Part shown: piece after piece, positions 27,017 through 37,422 of the stretch | Position numbering within the stretch: position 1 is the first letter of the stretch | How the letters are laid out: each line of letters opens with the position of its first letter | From: Paraburkholderia ferrariae NBRC 106233 | GTDB taxonomy: Bacteria; Pseudomonadota; Gammaproteobacteria; Burkholderiales; Burkholderiaceae | NCBI RefSeq assembly: GCF_000685035.1 | Contig: NZ_BAYB01000023.1 | Span: 1-64,000 of the forward strand | Reading direction: 5' to 3' | DNA: 64,000 nt | Made by a program: the position numbers and the translations under genes | The notes under the pieces: model-generated | Database searches by the model: none | Told to the model about the DNA's origin: nothing | What the model saw: only the letters and a program-made list of their open reading frames with translations

Positions 27017-27556
27017 ATGGCGGAACTTGCAACCATCGCCCGCCCGTACGCAGAAGCCCTGTTCGGCGTGGCCGAAGCCGGTGACGTCGCTGCCTGGTCC
27101 TCGCTCGTCGCGGAGCTGGCGCAGGTTGCGGCCCTGCCCGAGGTGCTGTCGATCGCGTCGAGCCCGAAAGTGAGCCACGGCCAGGTCGTCGATCTGCTGC
27201 TGTCGGCGGTGAAGTCGCCGCTGAAGGACAGCGCCGAGGCGAAGAACCTCGTGCAGATGCTGGTCGCGGGTCATCGTCTGGAGCTGCTGCCGCAGATCCA
27301 CGCGCAGTTCGAAGCGCTCAAGAACGCCAAAGAGGGCGCGGCGGACGCATTGATCGTCAGCGCGTTCCCGCTCGAAGGCGCACAGTTGAACGACCTCGTA
27401 GCCAACCTCGAACACAAGTTCAAACGCAAGCTGAAGCCCACGGTTGAAGTCGACAAGTCGCTCATCGGTGGCGTGCGCGTCACGGTCGGCGATGAAGTGC
27501 TCGATAGCTCGGTCCGCGCGCGGCTCGCCAGCATGCAGGTCGCACTGACCGCCTGA
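27017..27556 (+). CDS. atpH: F1Fo ATP synthase subunit delta
   Basis: This 179-residue subunit links the peripheral stalk to the top of F1. The N-terminal ATIARPYAEALFGVAEAGD is the family start. The C-terminal VDKSLIGGVRVTVGDEVLDSS is the conserved signature. Length and position between atpF and atpA are as expected. Confidence 0.96.
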   Translation: MAELATIARPYAEALFGVAEAGDVAAWSSLVAELAQVAALPEVLSIASSPKVSHGQVVDLLLSAVKSPLKDSAEAKNLVQMLVAGHRLELLPQIHAQFEALKNAKEGAADALIVSAFPLEGAQLNDLVANLEHKFKRKLKPTVEVDKSLIGGVRVTVGDEVLDSSVRARLASMQVALTA

Positions 27557-27614
27557 GCGCATGGATCGCGCGCCATGGCTGGCACGCAACAGAATTGAAC
27601 ATCAGGAGCGAATA

Positions 27615-29156
<1,542 letters not shown>

Positions 29157-29241
29157 TCCGTCCGGGAATCCACAACGATAAACGGACTGGGACCCGAGTG
29201 AGCGCTTCAAGCGCCAGTTCGGGTCGACAAAGGAGCAAGCT

Positions 29242-30117
29242 ATGGCTGGAATGAAGGAAATTCGCGGCAAGATCAAGAGCGTGCAAAACACGCGCAAGAT
29301 CACGAAGGCGATGGAGATGGTGGCCGCATCGAAGATGCGCCGCGCCCAGGAACGCATGCGCGCGGCTCGCCCGTATGCCGACAAGGTCCGTGCCATCGCC
29401 GCGCACATGAGCCGTGCAAACCTGGAGTACCGCCATCCGTTCATGACGTCGAACGAAGGCACCGGGTTGGCCGGCCTCATCCTCGTCACGACCGACAAGG
29501 GTCTGTGCGGCGGGATGAACACCAACGTGATGCGTGCGGCGCTGCAGAAGTTCAAGGAGCTGGGCGACAAGGGCGTGAAGGTCGAAGCCACCGCGATCGG
29601 TAGCAAGGGCCTTGGTTTCCTGAACCGTTTCGGCGCGAAGGTGGTGTCGCAGGCGGTGCAGCTCGGCGACACGCCGCACCTCGAGAAGCTGATCGGCGCC
29701 GTGAAGGCGCAGCTCGATCTGTATTCGGAAGGCAAGCTGTCGGCTGTCTATCTCGCGTACACGCGCTTCGTCAACACGATGAAGCAGGAAGCGGTGATCC
29801 AGCAGCTGCTGCCGCTGTCGGCCGAAGACTTCGACGCCGCAGACGGCACGCCGAAGGCCTCGTGGGATTACATCTACGAGCCGGATGCGCAACTGGTCAT
29901 CGACGAGTTGCTCGTACGTTACGTCGAGGCGCTGGTGTACCAGGCGGTCGCGGAAAACATGGCGTCGGAGCAATCGGCGCGCATGGTCGCGATGAAGGCC
30001 GCGTCGGACAACGCCAAGACGGTGATCAGCGAACTGCAGCTGTCGTACAACAAGAGCCGGCAGGCCGCGATCACGAAGGAACTGTCTGAGATCGTCGGCG
30101 GCGCCGCCGCTGTGTAA
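29242..30117 (+). CDS. atpG: F1Fo ATP synthase subunit gamma
   Basis: This 291-residue central rotor shaft starts with the conserved KEIRGKIKSVQNTRKITKAM. It ends with the signature segment MVAMKAASDNAKTVISELQL, which lies against the c-ring and catalytic subunits. A GGAG ribosome site precedes the ATG. Confidence 0.97.
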   Translation: MAGMKEIRGKIKSVQNTRKITKAMEMVAASKMRRAQERMRAARPYADKVRAIAAHMSRANLEYRHPFMTSNEGTGLAGLILVTTDKGLCGGMNTNVMRAALQKFKELGDKGVKVEATAIGSKGLGFLNRFGAKVVSQAVQLGDTPHLEKLIGAVKAQLDLYSEGKLSAVYLAYTRFVNTMKQEAVIQQLLPLSAEDFDAADGTPKASWDYIYEPDAQLVIDELLVRYVEALVYQAVAENMASEQSARMVAMKAASDNAKTVISELQLSYNKSRQAAITKELSEIVGGAAAV

Positions 30118-30187
30118 GCGGACGGGAACCCGGCTCGAGAGTGCGCCTTTGCGCGACTGAAGAATTCAGGTATTGAAAGGAAAATCG

Positions 30188-31582
30188 ATGAGTACAACTG
30201 CTTTGCCGGAAGGCAAGATCGTACAGTGCATCGGCGCCGTGATCGACGTGGAGTTCCCGCGTGAGCACATGCCGAAGATCTACGACGCACTGATTCTCGA
30301 AGGCACGGAACTGACCCTCGAAGTGCAGCAGCAGCTTGGCGACGGCATCGTGCGCACCATCTGTCTGGGTGCGTCGGACGGCCTGCGCCGCGGCACCGTG
30401 GTGAAGAACACGGGCGAGCCCATCAGCGTGCCGGTCGGCAAGCCGACGCTCGGCCGCATCATGGACGTGCTGGGCCGCCCGATCGACGAAGCGGGCCCGA
30501 TCGTCAGCGAAACGAAGCGCGCGATTCACCAGAAAGCGCCGGCGTTCGATCAACTCTCGCCGTCGGCCGAGTTGCTCGAAACCGGCATCAAGGTGATCGA
30601 CCTGATCTGCCCGTTCGCCAAGGGCGGCAAGGTGGGTCTGTTCGGCGGTGCAGGCGTGGGCAAGACCGTCAACATGATGGAGCTCATCAACAACATCGCG
30701 AAGGAACACGGCGGCTTCTCCGTGTTCGCGGGCGTGGGCGAGCGTACCCGTGAGGGCAACGACTTCTACCACGAAATGAAGGACTCGAACGTTCTCGACA
30801 AGGTCGCGCTCGTGTACGGCCAGATGAACGAGCCGCCGGGCAACCGTCTGCGCGTCGCGCTGACGGGCCTCACGATGGCCGAGTACTTCCGCGACGAAGG
30901 CCTCGACGTGCTGTTCTTCGTCGACAACATCTACCGTTTCACGCTGGCCGGTACCGAAGTGTCGGCACTCCTCGGCCGTATGCCGTCGGCCGTGGGCTAT
31001 CAGCCGACGCTGGCTGAAGAAATGGGCAAGCTGCAAGAGCGGATTACGTCGACCAAGACCGGCTCGATCACGTCGGTTCAGGCCGTGTACGTCCCTGCGG
31101 ACGACTTGACCGACCCGTCGCCGGCGACGACCTTCGGCCACCTCGACGCAACGGTCGTGCTCTCGCGTGACATCGCTTCGCTCGGTATCTACCCCGCAGT
31201 GGATCCGCTCGATTCGACCTCGCGCCAGATCGACCCGAACGTGATTGGCGAAGAGCACTACTCGATCACGCGCCGCGTGCAGCAGACGCTCCAGCGCTAC
31301 AAGGAACTGCGCGACATCATCGCGATTCTGGGCATGGACGAACTGTCGCCGGAAGACAAGCTGGCCGTTTCCCGCGCGCGCAAGATCCAGCGTTTCCTGT
31401 CGCAGCCGTTCCACGTCGCTGAAGTCTTCACGGGCTCGCCGGGCAAGTACGTGCCGCTGAAGGAAACGATCCGCGGCTTCAAGATGATTGTCGACGGCGA
31501 GTGCGATCACCTGCCGGAGCAGGCGTTCTACATGGTCGGCACGATCGACGAAGCCTTCGAAAAGGCCAAGAAGATCCAGTAA
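30188..31582 (+). CDS. atpD: F1Fo ATP synthase subunit beta
   Basis: This 464-residue catalytic subunit has the P-loop GLFGGAGVGKTVNMMELI, the catalytic glutamate region GVGERTREGNDFYHEM and the Walker B LDVLFFVDNIYRFT. Its DELSPEDK segment matches the DELSEEDK of the family. The start follows GAAAGGAAA. Confidence 0.98.
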   Translation: MSTTALPEGKIVQCIGAVIDVEFPREHMPKIYDALILEGTELTLEVQQQLGDGIVRTICLGASDGLRRGTVVKNTGEPISVPVGKPTLGRIMDVLGRPIDEAGPIVSETKRAIHQKAPAFDQLSPSAELLETGIKVIDLICPFAKGGKVGLFGGAGVGKTVNMMELINNIAKEHGGFSVFAGVGERTREGNDFYHEMKDSNVLDKVALVYGQMNEPPGNRLRVALTGLTMAEYFRDEGLDVLFFVDNIYRFTLAGTEVSALLGRMPSAVGYQPTLAEEMGKLQERITSTKTGSITSVQAVYVPADDLTDPSPATTFGHLDATVVLSRDIASLGIYPAVDPLDSTSRQIDPNVIGEEHYSITRRVQQTLQRYKELRDIIAILGMDELSPEDKLAVSRARKIQRFLSQPFHVAEVFTGSPGKYVPLKETIRGFKMIVDGECDHLPEQAFYMVGTIDEAFEKAKKIQ

Positions 31583-31726
31583 GGATATTCCGTTGCTACC
31601 AGGCGGGAAGATAACGTCAGATAGCCAGGGCGTTATCGGCCCACCACCGCAACTGAATCACCCAGCCGTGCATGGGATCGGAGCGGGCGCTCAAGCGCCG
31701 GCTTCGATCGACAGGAGTCGACACAT

Positions 31727-32152
31727 ATGGCAGCAACCATCAAGGTAGACGTCGTCAGCGCCGAAGAGAGCATCTTCGAGGGCCGGGCGAAGTTCATCGC
31801 GCTTCCGGGCGAAGCGGGCGAACTGGGCATTCTGCCGGGCCACACGCCGCTGATTACGCGCATCCGTCCGGGTGCCGTGCGCATCGTCGCGGAAAACGAC
31901 GAGGAAGAGTTCGTGTTCGTCGCCGGCGGCATTCTCGAAGTGCAACCGGGCGTCGTGACGGTGCTGGCCGACACCGCGATCCGCGGCGAGGACCTCGACG
32001 AGGCGAAGGCCGCCGAAGCGCGCCGTCGCGCCGAAGAGGCACTGCAGAACTCCGGTTCGAACCTCGAGTACGCAACGGCGCAGGCTGAACTGGCCTACGC
32101 AGTGGCGCAACTCGCGGCGATCCAGCGTCTGCGAAAAATGAACCAGCATTAA
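31727..32152 (+). CDS. atpC: F1Fo ATP synthase subunit epsilon
   Basis: This 141-residue subunit inhibits and regulates F1. The N-terminal beta sandwich (IKVDVVSAEESIFEGRAKFI, LGILPGHTPLITRIRPG) is followed by two C-terminal helices rich in Ala and Glu. It is the last gene of the operon and is followed by a terminator. Confidence 0.96.
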   Translation: MAATIKVDVVSAEESIFEGRAKFIALPGEAGELGILPGHTPLITRIRPGAVRIVAENDEEEFVFVAGGILEVQPGVVTVLADTAIRGEDLDEAKAAEARRRAEEALQNSGSNLEYATAQAELAYAVAQLAAIQRLRKMNQH

Positions 32153-32469
32153 GCCGGTGCACACGGCCGGCGCTTGCGCGCCAGCCGTGCTGTCCGAAGC
32201 GAAAAGGGCTCCTATCCGGAGCCCTTTTTCTTTGATCCATCCGATTGCGTGACTTTTAAGAATCACTTGACGTTTACGGAAAGGTAATGCGAAATCATGC
32301 CTTCGTAACTGACAGTGGCGAACGCTTCGTGGCCGCTTGCGCCCCATGCGCTGCGGGTAAAACTTGATGCCGCAGCCCAATGGGGCGGCGCAAAATCGGG
32401 CACAAATCGGACACAAGCGCTTTTCAAATATATTTCAAACGGGAGCGACCTCCCGGGGAGACGGCCACC
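32153..32469. other. Intergenic region between atpC and the acyl-CoA synthetase
   Basis: Besides the atp terminator, this 317-base gap carries a tandem pair of 11-base units, aaatcgggcac (32393-32403) and aaatcggacac (32404-32414). They differ at one base and sit in phase with the helix, 56 bases before the next gene. AT-rich sequence (caaatatatttc) follows and could hold the promoter. No gene is seen. Confidence 0.5.
32202..32229 (+). terminator. Terminator of the atp operon
   Basis: Arms aaaagggctcc and ggagccctttt pair over 11 bases around a tatcc loop and end in a T-run, 50 bases after atpC. Confidence 0.9.
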
Positions 32470-34212
32470 ATGGCAATGGACGCAGCAGGTGCGCGCGAAG
32501 CGCTCATCGCGCCGAAGGACGGACTTTCCTACGTCCGGGGCACGACCGACACACCGCTTTCCGACGCCACCATCGGCGCTTTCCTCCGGGAGACGGCAAC
32601 GCGGTTCCCGGAGCGGCCAGCCGTGGTGTTTCGCGAGCAGGGCATCCGCTGGAACTGGCGCGAATTCGCCGAGGAGGTCGACGTGCTGGCCGCGGGCCTC
32701 CTCGCCATCGGCGTCGGCAAGGGCGACCGCGTCGGCATCTGGTCTCCCAACCGGGTCGAGTGGCTCCTCACGCAGTTCGCGACCGCGCGCATCGGTGCCG
32801 TGCTCGTCAACATCAATCCGGCGTATCGCCTGGCCGAGCTCGAATACGCGCTGAACAAGGTGGGCTGCAAGGCGATCGTCGCAGCCGAGAGCTTCAAGAC
32901 CTCGAAGTATCTGGAGATGCTGCAGGCGCTTGCACCCGAACTCGCGGATGCCAGGCCGGGCGATCTGCATGCGGCGAAGCTGCCCGAACTGCGCGCAGTG
33001 ATACGCATGTGCGACAGCGAAACGCCCGGCATGCTCAATTTCAGCGAGCTGATCGAACTGGGCCGCGAGCGGCTCGCACAGAACGGCCGGGCGGAGCTCG
33101 ATGCGATCGGCGCCACGCTGCACGCCGACGACCCGATCAACATCCAGTTCACGAGCGGCACGACGGGCAACCCGAAGGGCGCGACGCTCACGCATCGCAA
33201 CGTCGTCAACAACGGCCGCTTCATCGCCGCGGCGATGCGCCTTACCGAAGCGGATTCGCTGTGCATTCCGGTGCCGCTCTATCACTGTTTCGGCATGGTG
33301 CTCGCGGTGCTGGCCTGTGTGTCCGTGGGCGCGAACATGGTGTTCCCCGGCGAGGCGTTCGACCCGCGCGCGACGCTCGAGGCCGTTTCCGAAGAGCAGT
33401 GCACGGCATTGCATGGCGTGCCCACCATGTTCATCGCAGAACTCGATCATCCCGACTTTGCACGCTTCGATCTCTCGCGCTTGCGCACGGGCATCATGGC
33501 CGGCTCGCCTTGCCCGATCGAGACCATGAAGCGCGTCGTCTCGAAGATGCATCTGGCCGAGATCACGATTGCCTACGGCATGACGGAGACGAGCCCGGTG
33601 TCGTTCCAGAGCGCGACCACCGATCCGCTCGACAAGCGCACGACCACGGTGGGACGCATCCAGCCGCACCTTGAGGTGAAGATCGTCGATCCGCTCGGCA
33701 ACGTCGTGCCGGTAGGCGAAACGGGCGAGCTGTGCACGAAGGGCTATTCGGTGATGCGCGGCTATTGGGGCGACGACGCGAAAACGGCCGAGGCGATCGT
33801 CGATGGCTGGATGCACACCGGCGACCTCGCGACGCTCGACGCCGACGGTTACTGCAACATTGTGGGCCGCCTGAAGGACATGCTGATTCGCGGCGGCGAG
33901 AACATCTACCCGCGCGAGATCGAGGAATTCCTGTTCCGGCATCCGAAGGTGCAGAGCGTGCAGGTGTTCGGCGTGCCCGATGCAAAGTACGGCGAGGAAG
34001 TGTGCGCGTGGATCGTTTTGCGCCCGGGCGAAGCGGCCAGCGCCGAAGAGATTCAGATTTTCTGCCAGGGGCAGATTGCGCACTACAAGATCCCGAAGTA
34101 CATCCGCTTCGTGGACGAGTTGCCGATGACGGTCACGGGCAAAGTGCAGAAGTTCATCATGCGCGCGCGCATGATCGACGAGCTCAAGCTCAACGAACAG
34201 AAGACAGCGTGA
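32470..34212 (+). CDS. AMP-binding acyl-CoA synthetase
   Basis: This 580-residue cytoplasmic enzyme activates a carboxylic acid to its acyl-CoA through an acyl-adenylate. The AMP signature FTSGTTGNPKGATLTHRN, the A5 motif AYGMTETSPVSFQ, the hinge LKDMLIRGGENIYPREIEEF and the C-terminal lysine motif VTGKVQKFIMR are all visible. The layout resembles medium/long-chain fatty-acid-activating enzymes, but the chain length cannot be read from sequence. The start MAMDAAGAREAL follows GGGGAGAC; a longer frame from 32380 is unlikely. Confidence 0.88.
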   Translation: MAMDAAGAREALIAPKDGLSYVRGTTDTPLSDATIGAFLRETATRFPERPAVVFREQGIRWNWREFAEEVDVLAAGLLAIGVGKGDRVGIWSPNRVEWLLTQFATARIGAVLVNINPAYRLAELEYALNKVGCKAIVAAESFKTSKYLEMLQALAPELADARPGDLHAAKLPELRAVIRMCDSETPGMLNFSELIELGRERLAQNGRAELDAIGATLHADDPINIQFTSGTTGNPKGATLTHRNVVNNGRFIAAAMRLTEADSLCIPVPLYHCFGMVLAVLACVSVGANMVFPGEAFDPRATLEAVSEEQCTALHGVPTMFIAELDHPDFARFDLSRLRTGIMAGSPCPIETMKRVVSKMHLAEITIAYGMTETSPVSFQSATTDPLDKRTTTVGRIQPHLEVKIVDPLGNVVPVGETGELCTKGYSVMRGYWGDDAKTAEAIVDGWMHTGDLATLDADGYCNIVGRLKDMLIRGGENIYPREIEEFLFRHPKVQSVQVFGVPDAKYGEEVCAWIVLRPGEAASAEEIQIFCQGQIAHYKIPKYIRFVDELPMTVTGKVQKFIMRARMIDELKLNEQKTA

Positions 34213-34351
34213 CGGTCTTGGTCCCCGACGTGCCATGCATGCAGGTCAGGGGCCTTCTCTCGAAGATAATCGGGAAACCGAACGATTGAATTCCGAGGGC
34301 GCGCAGCGTGGGCAACCAAGGGGAAAGGCGAAAGGGAGAAAAAAGCGGGCG

Positions 34352-34382
34352 AAAAAAAAGCGGGCCTGGAGCCCGCTAAAAA
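34352..34382 (-). terminator. Minus-strand intrinsic terminator
   Basis: Read on the minus strand, agcgggc-tccag-gcccgct is followed by at least seven T residues. No minus-strand gene ends nearby (the next one upstream stops 590 bases away at 34975). It may therefore terminate a small RNA or a long 3' tail of the pheC-like gene. Confidence 0.7.
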
Positions 34383-34427
34383 CCACACGCTACGGGGTTA
34401 GCGCGAGGAGACCAAAGGAGGAGCCCG

Positions 34428-34481
34428 GTGTGTGACGTACTACACGACGCCGGTCACGGCTCCAACAAGGATGCCCCTTGA
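34428..34481 (+). CDS. Possible 17-residue peptide with a perfect ribosome site
   Basis: AAAGGAGG at 34414-34421 lies six bases before a GTG that opens the frame MCDVLHDAGHGSNKDAP (first residue decoded as Met) and stops at a TGA. The ribosome site is the best in the window, yet there is no following gene on this strand for 1.5 kb. It could be a leader peptide, a real small protein or coincidence. I do not recognise it. Confidence 0.3.
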   Translation: MCDVLHDAGHGSNKDAP

Positions 34482-34596
34482 AAGGGCTTCGGCATCATGC
34501 CGACCGGCTGGTGATTTGTGTCCGCTCACACTGACACCTGCCACATCCGTGTTGAAACCGTTGAAGGCATTGTGGGCGAATTAATGGGGGTTGGCG

Positions 34597-34621
34597 GTAA
34601 CAAAGTGTTTCAGGTTGTAAC
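34597..34621. promoter_or_regulatory. Tandem gtaac direct repeat
   Basis: Two gtaac pentamers start exactly 20 bases apart (34597 and 34617), about two helical turns, in AT-richer DNA. OmpR/PhoB-type response regulators often bind such phased direct repeats. No regulator gene is adjacent, so the assignment is speculative. Confidence 0.3.
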
Positions 34622-34974
34622 GCCCGCCAGATAAGGCTCCGAGGGATTTTTTGCCGTCCTGATCGTTATTTTGAAGTCATTTTTACCGCAACGTGCGCTA
34701 CCGAACAGACGACGTCATAGCCTGTTCTTCGGCGTCATTCGCGCTGCATGAGCGAATGTCCGCCTCATGGGCATGCAGTGATCGGGACACCGAAAAACAT
34801 GCATGCCACGCATGAATGCGAATGGCATGGAGGCGGTCCGGCGCATGGCAAGCGGGCCATGTTTTCGCAAGACACTGCAATGCGCCGTTGCAACTCTTCT
34901 CGCCATTTAACAGGCGATTCGAGCGGCGTACCGGACATCGGGCCGCCTGCATCGGCCATGCGAATTCAATCAGC

Positions 34975-35814
34975 TTACTTCAGCCACTTGTCGGAGATGG
35001 CCTGGTAGTCGCCGCTTGCGCGCAGCAGATGCAGCCATTGATCGACGTACTGCTGGAACACCACGTCGCCGCGCGGCACCATCCATGCCTTCTCGCCGTA
35101 CTGGAACGGCTGGTCCGGATGCACGGAACACAGGCCCGGATTGAGCTTTTGCTGCAGCAGCGTTTCGGAGGCATCGGTGACCATCACGTCGGCCTTGCCC
35201 GCGAGGATCTGCTTGAAGATGGTCACGTTGTCGGGGTACACCGTGAGCGCGGCCCGCGGCAGGAATTGCCTCGCGAAGCGTTCATTGGTGCCGCCCGGAT
35301 TCACGATCACGCGCGTGGAGGGCTGGTCGATCTGCGCGACGGTCTGATATTTGGCCACGTCGTCGCAGCGTACGATGGGCACCTTGCCATCCACCTGATA
35401 CGGCTCGGTGAAGAACGCGCGCTTCTGGCGTTCGAGCGAGGTCGAGACACCGCCGACTGCCACGTCGCATTTCGCGAGGAAGTCGCTCATGAGGTTCGAC
35501 CACGTCGTCTTCACGAACTCCGCCTTCACGCCCAGCGATTTCGCGAGCGACTCCGTCATGTCGATGTCGATGCCTTCGAACGTGCCGTCTGGCCGATAGT
35601 ACGAATAGGGCTTGTAGTCGCCGGTCGTGCAGGCGCGCAGCGTGCCGCGCGCGATCACTTCGTCGAGACGGGACGGGGCCGCCGCGGCCGCAGCCGCGGG
35701 CGCCGTCGCCACTGCGGCCGCGCTTTGCGCGCTGGCCGGCAGCATATGGGCGCCGGCGCACAGGAAGGCGAGGGCGGCAGCGGTGCGAACGACAGCGGTC
35801 TTGTTCTTCTTCAT
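34975..35814 (-). CDS. pheC: Periplasmic cyclohexadienyl (prephenate/arogenate) dehydratase-like protein, PheC type
   Basis: This 279-residue exported protein has a signal peptide (MKKNKTAVVRTAAALAFL, cleavage near ASAQS) and the fold of family-3 solute-binding proteins. Several segments match, as far as I recall, the characterised Pseudomonas aeruginosa PheC enzyme: TTGDYKPYSY, DGKVPI, VNPGGTNERFARQFLP, YPDNVTIFKQILAGKADVMVTD, LCSVHPDQPF and YVDQWLHL. The Glu of NPGGTNE is the acidic residue linked to catalysis there. It would turn prephenate or arogenate into phenylpyruvate or phenylalanine in the periplasm. No permease or ATPase gene is adjacent, which argues against a plain transport role. 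An automatic annotation might call it an amino-acid binding protein. Confidence 0.72.
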   Translation of the reverse strand: MKKNKTAVVRTAAALAFLCAGAHMLPASAQSAAAVATAPAAAAAAAPSRLDEVIARGTLRACTTGDYKPYSYYRPDGTFEGIDIDMTESLAKSLGVKAEFVKTTWSNLMSDFLAKCDVAVGGVSTSLERQKRAFFTEPYQVDGKVPIVRCDDVAKYQTVAQIDQPSTRVIVNPGGTNERFARQFLPRAALTVYPDNVTIFKQILAGKADVMVTDASETLLQQKLNPGLCSVHPDQPFQYGEKAWMVPRGDVVFQQYVDQWLHLLRASGDYQAISDKWLK

Positions 35815-36029
35815 GGAGTCTCCTCAAACCGGGGCCCTGTAACCAGGGCGATGTAATCGTCTGGAAAGCCGCACGATGATAGCTCGCGCATGCGCAACGG
35901 TTAAGCCGCGGCTGACCCGATGGCGCCGGTGCGCCGGTTATGCCGCCCATCAGCACCATCGGCGCGCGCCCGCTCCGGTAAAATAATGCCTTGCTCCTGA
36001 ATTCTGATGCGCGCGAAGCGCTCCCGCCC

Positions 36030-37121
36030 GTGGCTCACACCCTTCTGAACGACACCTTCCTGCGCGCGCTGCTGCGGCAGCCGACCGAGTACACGCCGAT
36101 CTGGCTGATGCGCCAGGCTGGCCGCTACCTGCCGGAGTACAACGCCACGCGCAGCCGCGCCGGCAGCTTTCTGGGTCTTGCGAAGAACCCGGACTACGCG
36201 ACCGAAGTCACGCTGCAGCCGCTCGAACGCTTTCCGCTCGACGCCGCCATCCTGTTCTCCGACATCCTGACGATTCCCGACGCCATGGGCCTCGGCCTCT
36301 CGTTCCAGCAAGGCGAGGGTCCGAAGTTCGCGCATCCCGTGCGCACGGAAGCCGATGTCGCAAAACTCGCGGTGCCGGACATCGGCGCGACGCTGGGCTA
36401 CGTGACCGACGCCGTGCGCGAGATTCGCCGCGCGCTCACCGATGCGCAAGGGCGCCAGCGCGTGCCGCTGATCGGCTTCTCGGGCAGCCCGTGGACGCTT
36501 GCCTGCTACATGGTCGAAGGCGGCGGTTCGGACGACTTCCGCACCGTGAAGTCGATGCTGTACGCGCGGCCCGACCTGATGCAGCGCATTCTCGAAGTGA
36601 ACGCGCAGGCCGTGGCCGCTTACCTGAACGCGCAGATCGAAGCGGGCGCGCAGGCCGTGATGATTTTCGACACCTGGGGCGGCGCGCTCGCGGACGGTGC
36701 CTATCAACGCTTCTCGCTGAAGTACATCGAGCAGGTCGTGGCCGGCCTCAAGCGCGAGCACGACGGCGAGCGCGTGCCCGTCATCACGTTCACCAAGGGC
36801 GGCGGCCTCTGGCTCGACGAAATCGCGGCAACCGGCGTCGATGCCGTGGGCCTCGACTGGACCGTGAACCTTGGCCGCGCCCGCGAGCGCGTGGGCGGCC
36901 GTGTCGCGCTGCAGGGCAATCTCGACCCGACCGTGCTGTTTGCCTCGCCGGCGGCCATTCGTGCCGAGGCGCGCGCCGTCCTCGACAGCTTCGGCGCCCA
37001 TGCGGGCCACGTCTTCAACCTCGGCCACGGCATCTCGCAGTTCACGCCGCCCGAACATGTTTCAGAACTCGTGGACGAGGTGCATCGCCACAGCCGGGCC
37101 ATTCACGCGGGAACCCGCTGA
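36030..37121 (+). CDS. hemE: Uroporphyrinogen decarboxylase
   Basis: This 363-residue enzyme decarboxylates uroporphyrinogen III to coproporphyrinogen III in haem synthesis. The first family signature PIWLMRQAGRYLPEY and the substrate-binding IPDAMGLGLSF, GFSGSPWTLACYMVEGGG and FNLGHGISQFTPPEHV are present. The GTG start (VAHTLLNDTFLRALL) matches related proteins in start position; the open frame goes 13 codons further upstream to a TTG. A -10-like taaaat lies at about 35979. Confidence 0.96.
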   Translation: MAHTLLNDTFLRALLRQPTEYTPIWLMRQAGRYLPEYNATRSRAGSFLGLAKNPDYATEVTLQPLERFPLDAAILFSDILTIPDAMGLGLSFQQGEGPKFAHPVRTEADVAKLAVPDIGATLGYVTDAVREIRRALTDAQGRQRVPLIGFSGSPWTLACYMVEGGGSDDFRTVKSMLYARPDLMQRILEVNAQAVAAYLNAQIEAGAQAVMIFDTWGGALADGAYQRFSLKYIEQVVAGLKREHDGERVPVITFTKGGGLWLDEIAATGVDAVGLDWTVNLGRARERVGGRVALQGNLDPTVLFASPAAIRAEARAVLDSFGAHAGHVFNLGHGISQFTPPEHVSELVDEVHRHSRAIHAGTR

Positions 37122-37232
37122 CAGATTCGGTGACGTTTTTGTTGCGGCGCAACGGGCTGGGCTCTGGACATCAGGGTGGAACAAGGCCGGGACGGCCATC
37201 CAGACGTGCTTTCGCCGATGTCAAGACTTGAC

Positions 37233-37241
37233 TTATGCACA
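37233..37241 (+). promoter_or_regulatory. DnaA box 1 upstream of priA
   Basis: ttatgcaca matches the DnaA box consensus TTATNCACA exactly and lies about 270 bases before priA. Confidence 0.6.
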
Positions 37242-37422
37242 CTTGTCTCGTTGCGGCGCGCAAGAGGAAAAAATTGCCGCCACAGCAGATCCCGACCGGC
37301 GATTTGACAATCGAACCCTTGACAGGCAAGGCTTTCGGCGCTCCACGGCGATTTGTGCGCCATCCCACAGAATGGCCATGCGGCGGCCCCAGCGGCGCGC
37401 CAACGGCAAGTTCTCAACAAAG

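Larger units (their letters stand above)
34213..34974. other. Unexplained structured intergenic region
   Basis: No conventional gene is visible in 760 bases, and GC content is lower than in the neighbours. A minus-strand terminator lies at 34352-34382. A perfect Shine-Dalgarno with a 17-codon frame lies on the plus strand at 34414-34481. Several short hairpins follow (ggcat/atgcc and gccc/gggc near 34475-34501). A pair of gtaac direct repeats 20 bases apart is at 34597-34621, flanked by ggcg/cgcc. The distal part (34700-34974) is rich in catgc-type words and shows nothing assignable. Confidence 0.5.

Noticed and set aside
34440..34583. Minus-strand open frame (ending GILVGAVTGVV) in the structured intergenic region
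   Set aside because: No ATG, only internal GTG codons with poor ribosome sites, and codon third positions are not GC-biased. It may be fortuitous, so it was not listed as a gene.
34748..35008. 86-codon plus-strand frame overlapping the end of the pheC-like gene
   Set aside because: Antisense overlap, no ribosome site, no recognisable sequence.
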